In this document: positions 19,955 to 29,864 of the stretch, in pieces
Numbering within the stretch: position 1 is the stretch's first letter
Layout: each line of letters opens with the position of its first letter
DNA from: JBFWWP01 sp050246115
Lineage (GTDB): Bacteria; Planctomycetota; UBA8108; UBA1146; JAJFFE01
Reading direction: 5' to 3'
NCBI GenBank assembly: GCA_050246115.1
Contig: JBFWWP010000004.1
Span: forward strand, 124,001 to 188,000
DNA: 64,000 nt
The notes under the pieces: model-generated
What the model saw: only the letters and a program-made list of their open reading frames with translations
Databases searched by the model: none
What the model was told of the DNA's origin: nothing
Made by a program: the position numbers and the translations under genes

Positions 19955-21211
19955 CTACGGACAGGCGAGGTACGGCGCGGTCGGGTCGGTTCCCGGGGAA
20001 GGAAATGGTGCGGCCGGCGGCACTCCCTCGAGAAACAGGTAGGTGCCGAGGCTCACCGCGTCCGAGATCTGGACCTTGGCGTTGTCATCGACATCGAGCG
20101 CGGCGACACAGGGAGGTGACGGCATGGCTCCGGTCGCGACGAGCGCTAGCACGACGAGGTCGGAGAGGTCGAGGTGGAGATCGTCGTTCGCGTCCCCCCG
20201 CAAGAAGGGGCGCTGGGGAATGATCTCGATCACACCGTTCATGAGGAGCGGGCTCACCGACTGCAGATCGATCACGAAGACGTTCTGCACCGGCGGAGTC
20301 CCGAAGCCGTCCTCGAGAGTCACCGCGACCTCGCTCACGGCGATCGCTTCCGGTCGAACCGCGACGACCAGTTGGGCGATGGTCTGAGCCTGTCCGATCG
20401 GCGGGATCGACTGGGAATCGAACGGCGGTAGCAGGTCGAGCAGGATCCCCACCACGAAAGTGCCGAGGGCGTTGTCGATGTTGGCTTCGAAGAACTCCGC
20501 GCCCACCGCTTCGGTGATGGTGCCGTCGATGGTCACGTCTTGACCGATCACGTACGCGGTGTCGAACGCTCCCGAAATCGAGAGTCCTTGAAGATCGTCG
20601 GTGTTCACGGCCATGAGCGGCACCCGGTGACCCTCGACGCCGATTCCGGCCACGGAGTCTCCAACGAAGAGGATGTTTTCATCCGTAACTTCGATCGATC
20701 CGTTCGCCACGGCCGCGGGGATCTCGACTCCCGCAGCGAGAGCCATGTTGGGCAGGTCACCGGGCGTCGTGCGAAAGTCGACGAACACCAGCGTGCCTGG
20801 ACTGAGGCCGTTCTCGATCTCCAGCCTGAGGGTGGCAACCCCCTGGTCCACGCCAACCGGGATCAGGTCGTCGAACGGCGCCAGACTGTCGAGCAGGGAG
20901 GTCACGTCGACATGCCCGGCGCTCGGGTCCACCATGATCCACTGAATCTCCGGGTCGACGCCTGCCAGAACGTCCGCGAGTTCGAAGCCAACGTAGTTCG
21001 CCTTGAACGCGTCGTAAGCCATCGCGACCTGAAACCCATGGAGCGGGGTCACCGTCGTTACGGTGAGGGGAACCGCGGCGATCGCACCCGGGTAGGTCGT
21101 GACTTCCCCGAGTCGAAACTCGAGGTCTTGTGCACCCACGAAAGCGGGCAGCACACAAGAAACCACGAAGACGGTGCGTGGAACGAGCAGACGCAGTCCT
21201 TGGGTGGGCAT
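19955..21211 (-). CDS. Secreted protein with cohesin-like region and C-terminal dockerin-like repeats
   Basis: A 418-residue protein with a signal peptide (cleavage probably after 'PAFVGA'). The first part, 'LGEVTTYPGAIAAVPLTVTT...GFQVAMAYDA' through 'GTLVFVDFRTTPGD', has the beta-sandwich pattern of cohesin-like domains, possibly twice. The last 80 residues carry the planctomycete duplicated EF-like repeat: 'RGDANDDLHLDLSDLVVLAL' and a second 'ALDVDDNAKVQISDAVSLGTYLF'. Such tails are calcium-binding and common on extracellular proteins. ATG 21211 gives a good signal peptide; the frame continues upstream but loses it. Role unknown; probably cell-surface or extracellular assembly. Confidence 0.75.
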   Translation of the reverse strand: MPTQGLRLLVPRTVFVVSCVLPAFVGAQDLEFRLGEVTTYPGAIAAVPLTVTTVTPLHGFQVAMAYDAFKANYVGFELADVLAGVDPEIQWIMVDPSAGHVDVTSLLDSLAPFDDLIPVGVDQGVATLRLEIENGLSPGTLVFVDFRTTPGDLPNMALAAGVEIPAAVANGSIEVTDENILFVGDSVAGIGVEGHRVPLMAVNTDDLQGLSISGAFDTAYVIGQDVTIDGTITEAVGAEFFEANIDNALGTFVVGILLDLLPPFDSQSIPPIGQAQTIAQLVVAVRPEAIAVSEVAVTLEDGFGTPPVQNVFVIDLQSVSPLLMNGVIEIIPQRPFLRGDANDDLHLDLSDLVVLALVATGAMPSPPCVAALDVDDNAKVQISDAVSLGTYLFLEGVPPAAPFPSPGTDPTAPYLACP

Positions 21212-21960
21212 TGATTGGAGTCTCCGCTGGGCACTTGGATCCTCCGGGGAAAGCAGTCTCGGTTCAACCGGAGGGGTGGTGCGAGGTCGTTGGGACCGAA
21301 GGTCGCGCAAGCGCCCGATCATACTGCCGATGCGGGGCCGCGCCAACGTCCTGGACGAATTGACGGTCGGAGGCTCCCGAAGCCGAAGCAGTACGTCGGT
21401 CTCGCGCGGCAGCGATGGGGTGGGTAAGGGACGGAAGCAGAGTGACCGAGGCAGGCGGACCGGAACCAAAAATGGGGGAAGCCCACGAACTCCGGAAGCC
21501 CAATCAATGCCCGCCGATGTGGACCTCTTCGTGACTTCCCCCCCAAGAAAACAGTGCTCCGTTAGCAAGCCAACATCCACATCGGAAGACTATTCATAAG
21601 CCAAACTTTGAACTTCTCTTAGGAACACATCCCGAAATCATCAGAGTCCCCGACGACTCAAATCCGAGCACACGGACCCAGGGATCTCCCTGATGTCGCC
21701 GGTGAGGCGCGGACAGGAAATCTCCAAGACCTGAAATATTCAGTGCTTAATCGTCGCATACTCAATGCGACGAGACGCGTCGAAACACGACAAGCGACGC
21801 CGTTTGGCCCCGGGAAACGAAGTGAACGGTGCGCTGATTCGTGGCACCGGGTCCCGGACGGGTACGAAATGGACGCGGGTAAGCCACCGTCGGTAGGCGG
21901 CCCTTCGGAGGCCCCTGCGGGAGAATCGGGCTCGACGCCGATGGGGTAAGCGTCGGCCGG
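21212..21960. other. 749-bp intergenic gap with an AT-richer patch
   Basis: No convincing gene. This gap between two minus-strand genes is less GC-rich than its surroundings, especially 21540-21780. It contains a perfect 10-bp inverted repeat, CCGATGTGGA at about 21517 and TCCACATCGG at about 21578, separated by roughly 50 bases. The segment around 21730-21780 has A/T stretches suitable for promoters, but I cannot place a -35/-10 pair with confidence. Confidence 0.45.
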
Positions 21961-23352
21961 TCAGGCTTGGATCCGGTACTTGTGCATCAGCCGGTAGAGC
22001 CGATTCCGGTCGATCCCGAGGAGGTCGGCAGCCCGCGTCTTCACCCCGCCAGCAACCTGGAGCGCTCGCATCAGATGGCTTCTGACAATGCTGTCGAGCC
22101 GCGGGAACGCTCGCCCGCTGTCCGAATCCGGAGTTTGAGCCCGAGCCAGGAGATCCGCGGGCAGATCGTCGCGCAGGATCTCGGTCGCGCTCTTGCCGAG
22201 GGCGAACGCGCGTTCGATGGCGTTCTGCAGCTCCCGCACGTTTCCCGGCCAATCGTAGCTCTGAAAAACATCCATCGCCTCGGGGCTGACTCGCTTCGGC
22301 GGCACGCGATAAGACTTGGCGGTGCGGGCCACGAAGTGCTCCACCAGCGCTGGGACATCGTCCACGCGATCCCGCAGCGGCGGGACCTGGATGTTGACGA
22401 CGTTGATCCGATAGTAGAGGTCCGCCCTGAACTTGCCCTCCTGGACCAGCTTCGCGATCGGTTGGTTGGTCGCGGTGATGACCCGGGCGCGAATCGGCAC
22501 GGGCTGGGTCGCCCCCAGCGGAGTGACCTCTTGCTCCTGGATCGCACGGAGCAACTTGACCTGCAGGTCGAGGTCCAGCTCGGTGATCTCGTCCAGGAAC
22601 AGGGTCCCCGCTTTGGCCGCAACGAACACTCCTTCGTGGTCACTGAACGCCCCGGTGAACGTGCCGCGCTTGAAACCGAACAGCTGGCTCTCGAGCAAGC
22701 TGCGAGCGAAGGCACCACAGTTCACGGCCATGTAGGGTCGATCGGCAGCAGCGCTACCGTTGAGACCTTCGGCCTTCAACCCCGCCGTGTGAATCGCACG
22801 AGCGATGAGTTCCTTGCCCGTGCCGGGTTCGCCTTGGATCAGGATGCGTGAGGGCGTCACCGCGACGCGTGCGATCATCTGGAAGATCTCGCGCATCCCG
22901 GGGTTGGTTCCGATGATCTCGCCGTAGCGCCCGTCTTTGACGACCGCAGAGGCGAATTCGGAGTTCTCCGTCCGGAGACCAGCGACCCGGAGCCCCTTGG
23001 CGACGCCAACGAGTAGCTCCGACGGGTGCAGCGGCTTGAGCAAGTAGTCGGAAGCGCCCGCCGCCATCGCCTTCACGGCCGAGCGGACATCCGCATCTGC
23101 GGTGAGCACGATGATCGGCACGTTCGGCCACGACCGACTCACCTGTTCGATCAGACCGCTGCCACTCGCGGATACGTTCAGGTCGGCGATGACGAGGTCG
23201 ACGCGTCGCAATTCGAGGCGTTCGAGCGCTTCCGTTCCGGTGCGGACGGTATCGACGAGATACCCTTCGCGCTCGAGCAGGTCCCGGAAGGTCTCGAGGA
23301 TGACGGGATCGTCGTCGACGATCAGAATGCGGCCCGCTTCGGCTCGGATCAT
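21961..23352 (-). CDS. NtrC-family sigma-54-dependent response regulator
   Basis: A 463-residue activator with three parts. The receiver domain (1-120) has 'IVDDDP', phospho-acceptor Asp 57 in 'VIADLN', Thr 84 and Lys 106. The AAA+ domain (145-380) has Walker A 'GEPGTGKE' at 174-181, and a C-terminal Fis-type helix-turn-helix ('TRAADLLGIDRNRLYRLMHKY') ends the protein. The sigma-54 contact loop reads GTFTGA (230-235) instead of GAFTGA. It would activate sigma-54 promoters on phosphorylation, but no histidine kinase lies next to it. Its ATG overlaps the stop of a doubtful small frame (ATGA). Confidence 0.93.
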   Translation of the reverse strand: MIRAEAGRILIVDDDPVILETFRDLLEREGYLVDTVRTGTEALERLELRRVDLVIADLNVSASGSGLIEQVSRSWPNVPIIVLTADADVRSAVKAMAAGASDYLLKPLHPSELLVGVAKGLRVAGLRTENSEFASAVVKDGRYGEIIGTNPGMREIFQMIARVAVTPSRILIQGEPGTGKELIARAIHTAGLKAEGLNGSAAADRPYMAVNCGAFARSLLESQLFGFKRGTFTGAFSDHEGVFVAAKAGTLFLDEITELDLDLQVKLLRAIQEQEVTPLGATQPVPIRARVITATNQPIAKLVQEGKFRADLYYRINVVNIQVPPLRDRVDDVPALVEHFVARTAKSYRVPPKRVSPEAMDVFQSYDWPGNVRELQNAIERAFALGKSATEILRDDLPADLLARAQTPDSDSGRAFPRLDSIVRSHLMRALQVAGGVKTRAADLLGIDRNRLYRLMHKYRIQA

Positions 23353-23534
23353 CGAGTCGCCCCCTCACCACGGGGACGTCTGCGGTCCGTCGCCAACGTA
23401 CCGTCGAGTGGCGCGACGAAGGTCTGCCGTTCGCTACGAACGCGCACTTCGTTGCGGGCGCGATGGTCAAGCCCCCTGCACCCACCCCCGAACTCGGAAT
23501 CACCCGAGCTGGAGGCGTGACTTCCCCTAAGCAT
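23349..23534 (-). CDS. Doubtful 61-codon frame overlapping the response-regulator start
   Basis: This frame ends in an ATGA overlap with the response regulator and has GGGAGGA eight bases before its ATG, so the translation signals are good. The encoded sequence (Ser/Gly at the start, then Arg-rich) does not resemble a folded protein and I recognise nothing in it. It could be a leader reading frame for translational coupling, or chance. Confidence 0.22.
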   Translation of the reverse strand: MLRGSHASSSGDSEFGGGCRGLDHRARNEVRVRSERQTFVAPLDGTLATDRRRPRGEGATR

Positions 23535-24381
23535 GACAGAGTCCTCCCGGTGCCCGTGGATCTCGCCTGGCTACCGAACGTGACGCCTGCTGTGCCGCTG
23601 CTTCTCGGAGGGGGGATGTGGAGAATAACACAACCCAAGCCGGTGATAAGGCCTAGATCCAAAAAAGTCGGGCCGAGGAGGGGTGGTGGCGAGGGCGACT
23701 CGCTCCCGACCGAGCAACGGGAGCGAACACACGGGCGGCCAGGACGATCCACACCACGCGCAAGGCCCGGCCGCCCGTTTTCACATGACTCGGTCAGAGG
23801 CCGGACCCGACTCCGGGGCGAGTCGACGCTGCGTCCGGCGGGAGAGCGCCCCGCTTCTTGCGAACGAGGGGGCGCTCGGGCTGCAGAAATGGCAGGGGCG
23901 GACGGCCGGTGCTCATCGAAGCGGGTCGTACCGATTGGCCGTTCGTAGCCCCTATAGGTTCAGTGAAAACAGGCAGCCGGCCTTTTCCTCTTCCAGCACA
24001 CCAAAACAACAAACCGAGATTCCGGCTGCCTGTAGTTCGAAAGTTCTGCTGTTCGAAGCGTCGCGGCGCTCGTCTCGCGCCGCACACCCCTAGCCTCGCA
24101 CGACGCCGAGTCGTTGGCGAACGGCAAACTTTGTCGAGCCGGGAGTCCGGGAATCCCGCCCAAGACAGCCGACTCCGGGCACCCGTGAGCCAACGCTGCC
24201 GATCGGAGTCGACGGGCCTTGAAATCACCGGGCCCGCGCGACACTCTTGACCCACGCGCTCGTGCCGCTTCCGCCCGACACGGTCGACCGGGGGCCGGTC
24301 GCCCGCCGCGTCCAGGCCCCCCGTCTTGGGCCGCCAGACTCGAGAGTCTCGCGCATCGCCGTGCGAGTCGAAGGAAACAGC
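23535..24381. other. Large hairpin-rich intergenic region
   Basis: Together with the doubtful frame before it, this is the longest gene-free stretch here (about 1 kb). It is packed with perfect inverted repeats: CGCTCCCG/CGGGAGCG (23701-23725), ACGGGCGGCC/GGCCGCCCGT followed by TTT on the plus strand (23731-23780), GAGCGCCCC/GGGGCGCTC (23843-23876), CAGGCAGCCGG/CCGGCTGCCTG (23971-24034) and GCGGCGC/GCGCCGC (about 24062-24082). On the minus strand GTCGGG...CCCGAC is followed by TTTTTT near 23660-23665, like a terminator. No protein gene convinces. A structured non-coding RNA or a cluster of terminators is possible. Confidence 0.5.
23731..23780 (+). terminator. Candidate rho-independent hairpin
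   Basis: A 10-bp perfect stem, ACGGGCGGCC paired with GGCCGCCCGT, with a 28-base loop and the run TTTTC right after on the plus strand. No plus-strand gene precedes it for several kilobases, so if it is a terminator it ends an unannotated transcript. Confidence 0.3.
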
Positions 24382-25860
<1,479 letters not shown>

Positions 25861-25909
25861 CGGCGCCCCGACCCAGACCGAAGAACGTTCGCCGCAGATC
25901 GCTCGATGG

Positions 25910-27013
25910 TTACCACGAGAGCTTGATCAACCACAGCAGCGAGAACGTCTTTCGCTCCGGAGTGCGTTTGTAGCCAATGAGGTTGAGCAATGCGCCCCAA
26001 GAACGGGTCTGACGATGCTCCGTGCCGAACACGTCGGAGTTGCGGTCGTAGTCGAACAGGATTCCCCAGATCAAATCCAAGTCCGTGTACTCGGCATTGC
26101 TCTTGTAATCGCACAGGAACGGCAGCTTGAACGAGACGTGGGTGGGCAGGCTCCGCAGCGGTCGGAAGCTGTCCTGCACGATCTTGGGACCGCGACGAAT
26201 GGCGACTGCGAAGGAATCGCCCGCGAGGGCGGTCGCCTCCAAACGGCTGACAAAGGCCTCGGCGTCGCTCGTCGCCTCTGCGCCGGTCGCAACCAGTACA
26301 TCCCCAACGCGCACTCGCGAGTAGAACGCCGGGGTCCCGCCCCGAATCGACATGACGATGACGCCGGACTCGTCGGGTTCGACCAGGTACTGCCGGAGGC
26401 GACCATCTAGGCTACCAAAAGTGAAACCGGCGTGCGGATCCACCACCGTGCCGAGGCGGATGGGCTCGTAGTCGTCGGTGCTCACGGATTCCGTCGTCAG
26501 CTGGACCTCGAGCGGGAAGGTGCGAGGCCCCCGTTGGATGTTGAGGAGCACTGGCTGATCGAGGGCATGATTGCGAACCAGGTGGCTCAGGCGTCCGGGG
26601 TGACCGAGTGGCTCCCCGTCGAGCTCGAGGATCACGTCTTCGGCCACGAGGCCGGCGCGAGCCGCAGGGCTCTCCGCCTCGACCGCGGTGACGCGTAGCC
26701 CGACGAACGGTTCGGCGCCGGCCGCGGGACGCTCTTCGACAGCCGTCGTGCGGACCCCCAAGAACGGAACCGCACTCACGAGGGTTCGACGCAGGGTGAT
26801 CTCATGATCGCCCGTCACTTGGTAGTAGAGCGCGGTCAACTGTTTCCCCTCGGGGACCGGAACTCCGGGTCGAACCGGAATCTGGATCTGCCGGTCACTC
26901 GGCCCCCGCGGGAAGCGGAGCCCACCCGTCCCTTCGCACAAGGACGACTGAAACAGGCCGCATAACATCACCAGTACCGCGATAGCCGTGGATCTCGGGA
27001 GCAAGTTCTTCAT
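25910..27013 (-). CDS. Secreted or membrane-anchored protein with two PDZ domains
   Basis: A 367-residue protein starting with a hydrophobic signal segment (residues 7-25) that contains two Cys; the lipobox is not convincing. Two PDZ-like domains follow: about 100-172 ('VGLRVTAVEAESPAARAGLVAEDVILELDGEPL') and about 215-285 ('SRVRVGDVLVATGAEA'). The last 80 residues ('LDLIWGILFDYDRNS') are unrecognised and end in 'LLWLIKLSW'. No protease triad is present, so it is a PDZ protein without an attached HtrA catalytic domain. It follows the anti-sigma gene by 13 bases, placing it in the sigma/anti-sigma operon, and may take part in signal sensing. Confidence 0.8.
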   Translation of the reverse strand: MKNLLPRSTAIAVLVMLCGLFQSSLCEGTGGLRFPRGPSDRQIQIPVRPGVPVPEGKQLTALYYQVTGDHEITLRRTLVSAVPFLGVRTTAVEERPAAGAEPFVGLRVTAVEAESPAARAGLVAEDVILELDGEPLGHPGRLSHLVRNHALDQPVLLNIQRGPRTFPLEVQLTTESVSTDDYEPIRLGTVVDPHAGFTFGSLDGRLRQYLVEPDESGVIVMSIRGGTPAFYSRVRVGDVLVATGAEATSDAEAFVSRLEATALAGDSFAVAIRRGPKIVQDSFRPLRSLPTHVSFKLPFLCDYKSNAEYTDLDLIWGILFDYDRNSDVFGTEHRQTRSWGALLNLIGYKRTPERKTFSLLWLIKLSW

Positions 27014-27026
27014 GGCGTCACTTTCA

Positions 27027-28205
27027 TTAGGAGCGGCCGCGCCGCACTTTGTTCGCTGGCTGTTCGTCCCACACGCGGCGATATGCCGCCACTCGTCGCT
27101 GATCGGCATCGAGTTCCGCCGGTGGCTCCTCGCGTCCGAACCAGTTGCCCATCACGCCGAGCAGGCCCGCACCCGCAGGTGTCGCGGGAACGGACACGTC
27201 CCACGGGGCAAAGAACGCATCGAGTTCGGCGAGCGCGAGACGACGCACTTCGGGTTGACCATCGTCGAAGAGTTCGAACAGGGTAGTCACCGCCCGCGGG
27301 TGCCCCCAATCGACCTCGAGGCGATAGCGCCCCTTCTCGCGATGCACGGCGCACGCCTTGCCCGCCGCCAAGTCGGTCACGGGCGTCGTCCCCGGCGGCG
27401 ACGCTACGGTCGGCGCAGACACCGCGAGCGCCCGGTCATCACGACCTGAATCCGCCGGCCGGTCGGGACCTTCTCGGGTCGGTCGCTCCGGCTCGGGGGG
27501 GCGCGCCGCGAGGGTGAACTCGAGGGCGGCGAAGCCTCGCTCGAGATCGAGCAAACGAGCTTCAAGGGGACTCAGGTCCACCGTCGCCGGGCTCCCCCCT
27601 CGGGCCGCGACCTCGGCGCGGACGGCGAGAAGTTCACGCCGAACATCCAACAGCCGACGCTCTTGGTCCTCCGATTCGCGCGCCAGCTCGTCGGCGAGCG
27701 CACCCGTGCGTGCACGAATCGACTCCACGGCGGTCCGGAGTTCAGCCAGCCGGTCGCGGCCGTCCCGCGTGGCCACGGAGACGCCGTTCAGCTGCTCGTC
27801 GGCCTGCTCGATCCACCGTTCGATCCGAGTCGTTTCCTGGCTCCGGGCGACGGTGAGCGCGCGGAGCTGCTCCTCGAGACCCCACCGGCGCCATTCCGAA
27901 TGAAGCAGCAACAGGGCCAGGGCGATCCCGGCGGCAGCCGCGGCGCGCCGGGGCCAAGCGGGGCCAACCGACACGGCACCGGAGCTCACCGATCGCGCGA
28001 TCACCTGCTCGGTGAACGCGGCGGGCACCGGCGCCCGCGGCAAGGCGCGCAACTCGCTCAAGGCCGACTGGAAGTCGAGCCAGCGCGTGCGGCACGGCTC
28101 ACACGCCGCCAAGTGTTTGCGGACGTCTTCGGCTTCGACCACGTCGAGGTCTTCGTCGTGAAGAGCCGACAATCGCTCGATCACCGCTTGGCAAGTACTG
28201 CTCAT
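27027..28205 (-). CDS. Membrane-anchored anti-sigma factor with zinc-finger
   Basis: A 392-residue protein overlapping the sigma gene by ATGA. Residues 1-45 form the ZAS/zf-HC2 type motif with His 31, Cys 35 and Cys 38 ('HLAACEPCR'), which in the family holds the partner sigma factor. A single membrane helix lies at about 87-102. After it come roughly 120 residues of predicted coiled coil rich in Glu, Arg and Ala, then a Pro/Thr-rich linker and a small C-terminal domain with armadillo-like 'VTTLFELFDDGQPEVRRLALAELD'. The periplasmic part is unusually long, suggesting it senses an envelope signal. Confidence 0.85.
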   Translation of the reverse strand: MSSTCQAVIERLSALHDEDLDVVEAEDVRKHLAACEPCRTRWLDFQSALSELRALPRAPVPAAFTEQVIARSVSSGAVSVGPAWPRRAAAAAGIALALLLLHSEWRRWGLEEQLRALTVARSQETTRIERWIEQADEQLNGVSVATRDGRDRLAELRTAVESIRARTGALADELARESEDQERRLLDVRRELLAVRAEVAARGGSPATVDLSPLEARLLDLERGFAALEFTLAARPPEPERPTREGPDRPADSGRDDRALAVSAPTVASPPGTTPVTDLAAGKACAVHREKGRYRLEVDWGHPRAVTTLFELFDDGQPEVRRLALAELDAFFAPWDVSVPATPAGAGLLGVMGNWFGREEPPAELDADQRRVAAYRRVWDEQPANKVRRGRS

Positions 28206-28831
28206 GCTTCCTCCCGTCGCTCGTTACCGCCGCGCAGCGCGCGGTGGTAAAGCTCCTCGAACTGCTTGCGCGCTCGATGGAGTCGACTTTTCACCGTTCC
28301 GACTTCGCAGCTCAGAACCTCGGCCATTTCCTCGTAGGACAGTCCTTCGTAGTCCCGCAGCAGCATTAGAGTCCGGGGTTGGTCGCCCAACTGGGCAAGC
28401 ACTGCCTCGACCAATGCCCGCACCTCCTCGCGCTCGATCGACTCCGCCGGCGCCTCCGGGGTCCAGCTCGCCGGACCGCTCGGATCTTGGCGGTAGCGGT
28501 CCAGGTGGACGATCCGACTCTTGTGGGCGCGGAGATGGTCGCGGGCAGCGTTCACGGCGACCGCCAAGATCCAGGCGGTCGCGCTCCCGTCGGGGCGGAA
28601 ACTCGTGGCCCGTTGGAGCACTCGCAGGAAGGTATCCTGCGCTAGGTCCAAGGCCGCCTCTCCATCGCGGACGATCCGGAGGATGAGATTCACGACGCGA
28701 TGCTGATACCGAGCGACGAGTTCCTCGAAGCACGCGGGGGTGCCCGTGGCGACCCCGACGAGGCACCGCTCGTCGCTCCAGGTCGCGGCCGCCGTGGGTC
28801 TCGATCGCTCGACACGTCCGGGCACCAACAC
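28202..28831 (-). CDS. ECF-type RNA polymerase sigma factor
   Basis: An extracytoplasmic-function sigma-70 factor of about 209 residues. Region 2 is 'FEELVARYQHRVVNLILRIVRDGEAALDLAQDTFLRVLQRA' in style, and region 4 contains 'LLRDYEGLSYEEMAEVLSCEVGTVKSRLHRARKQ'. The start is one of two GTGs (28831 or 28825) after GGAGGAGAAG. It is translationally coupled to the anti-sigma gene. Upstream, two adjacent 14-bp copies of CCAAAAGTGACCGC (28898-28925) may mark a regulatory site. Confidence 0.92.
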   Translation of the reverse strand: MLVPGRVERSRPTAAATWSDERCLVGVATGTPACFEELVARYQHRVVNLILRIVRDGEAALDLAQDTFLRVLQRATSFRPDGSATAWILAVAVNAARDHLRAHKSRIVHLDRYRQDPSGPASWTPEAPAESIEREEVRALVEAVLAQLGDQPRTLMLLRDYEGLSYEEMAEVLSCEVGTVKSRLHRARKQFEELYHRALRGGNERREEA

Positions 28832-28897
28832 CTTCTCCTCCCCCCGCACCCCGCCTCGATCTACGGCCGCCGCACGCCGTTGTTCCCGAGTTTCCGG

Positions 28898-28925
28898 CCA
28901 AAAGTGACCGCCCAAAAGTGACCGC
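28898..28925. promoter_or_regulatory. Two adjacent identical 14-bp units upstream of the ECF sigma gene
   Basis: The unit CCAAAAGTGACCGC occurs twice in direct succession without a mismatch, in the intergenic region between the sigma gene (minus) and the plus-strand gene at 29142. An exact side-by-side pair in a promoter-proximal gap looks like a regulator binding site, though it may be a chance duplication. The rest of the roughly 310-bp gap shows nothing recognisable. Confidence 0.4.
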
Positions 28926-29141
28926 CCCGAAGAAACGTTCGCCCGGATCCCGGGGGCGACCTGGCTCCGCCGCCGATCGGCAGACCGCGGCGCCGCCCCC
29001 GCTCCAGCCCGGGTAGCGTGCGCGGAGCAATCGGCTAGAATACCCATCCCGCGGTCGCCGTGTTCGCTCGGCGCGCCGCGACGGGAGTCGCCTCGCGAGC
29101 AACCCTAGGCAACGGCCGCAGCGCAGTAGAGAGGAGAGCCG

Positions 29142-29855
29142 ATGTTGGACACGCCCGAGCTCACCTTCTCGCTACTGCTTTGGCCCACGTTCTTGGTTTT
29201 CCTCAACGGCGCACTGATGACCTTCGCCTACATCTGCTTCGAAACGCTGCGCGAAGACCCATGGTGGAAGCTCATCACGGTCGTCTACCTGTTGATGTGT
29301 CTCGGCGCGTACCTCCAACAGCTGCCCGACGGCGCGGTAAACAACCCCGTCACCTACTGGGCGTACATGGTCGCGTTCTCGGGGTCGCTCCCGGTGTTCC
29401 TCTACGTGAGCGTCGGTGCGATCTCGGCTGCCTTGGCGCAGTTGTCGCTGGGTTATCCTGCGAAGGACCCACTCTACTCCCAACGTGCCCGTTGGCACCG
29501 CAAGCTCCGGCGCGCCTTGAGGCGTGGCGACCTACGACTCCTCGAGGCCAGGCTTGCCGACCTCGGCGACCGGCCGACGGACCCGGTACTCCGCAGCCAG
29601 TTGATCGACCTGTACCTGGGTCTCGGCGATGTCGATGGCGCCCTCTACCACGCCTACGCGTTGGTGGAACTGCTCCCGCGCGGCCACGCCCATGGCTATG
29701 CGCTCTATCGGTTGGCGCAGATCTTGGTCGAGCAGCGCAAGCGCTTGGACGCCGCGCAGCCCTACCTGCGCCGCATCATCCGGTTGTATCCGCGTTCCTT
29801 CTTCGCGAGCTACGCCCGGCGTCTCGTGAATCAGTTCGAGGCCTACGCGGAGTAG
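29142..29855 (+). CDS. Membrane protein with C-terminal TPR-like repeats
   Basis: A 237-residue protein with three or four membrane segments in its first half (about 11-33, 45-60, 68-100) and helical tetratricopeptide-like repeats in the second ('LRSQLIDLYLGLGDVDGALYHAYALVELLP', 'RLAQILVEQRKRLDAAQPYLRRIIRLYP'). I do not recognise the family. GAGAGGAGAG lies just upstream of ATG 29142. The stop is nine bases before the ATG of the GT39-like gene, so the two probably form an operon and may act on the same cell-envelope process. Confidence 0.75.
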   Translation: MLDTPELTFSLLLWPTFLVFLNGALMTFAYICFETLREDPWWKLITVVYLLMCLGAYLQQLPDGAVNNPVTYWAYMVAFSGSLPVFLYVSVGAISAALAQLSLGYPAKDPLYSQRARWHRKLRRALRRGDLRLLEARLADLGDRPTDPVLRSQLIDLYLGLGDVDGALYHAYALVELLPRGHAHGYALYRLAQILVEQRKRLDAAQPYLRRIIRLYPRSFFASYARRLVNQFEAYAE

Positions 29856-29864
29856 CCGCTGACC

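Noticed and set aside
23535..24381. RNase P RNA, tmRNA or 4.5S RNA in the hairpin-rich gap
   Set aside because: The near-universal sequences (for example GAGGAAAGTCC for RNase P RNA or GGTTCGAATCC-CCA for tmRNA) are not present on either strand.
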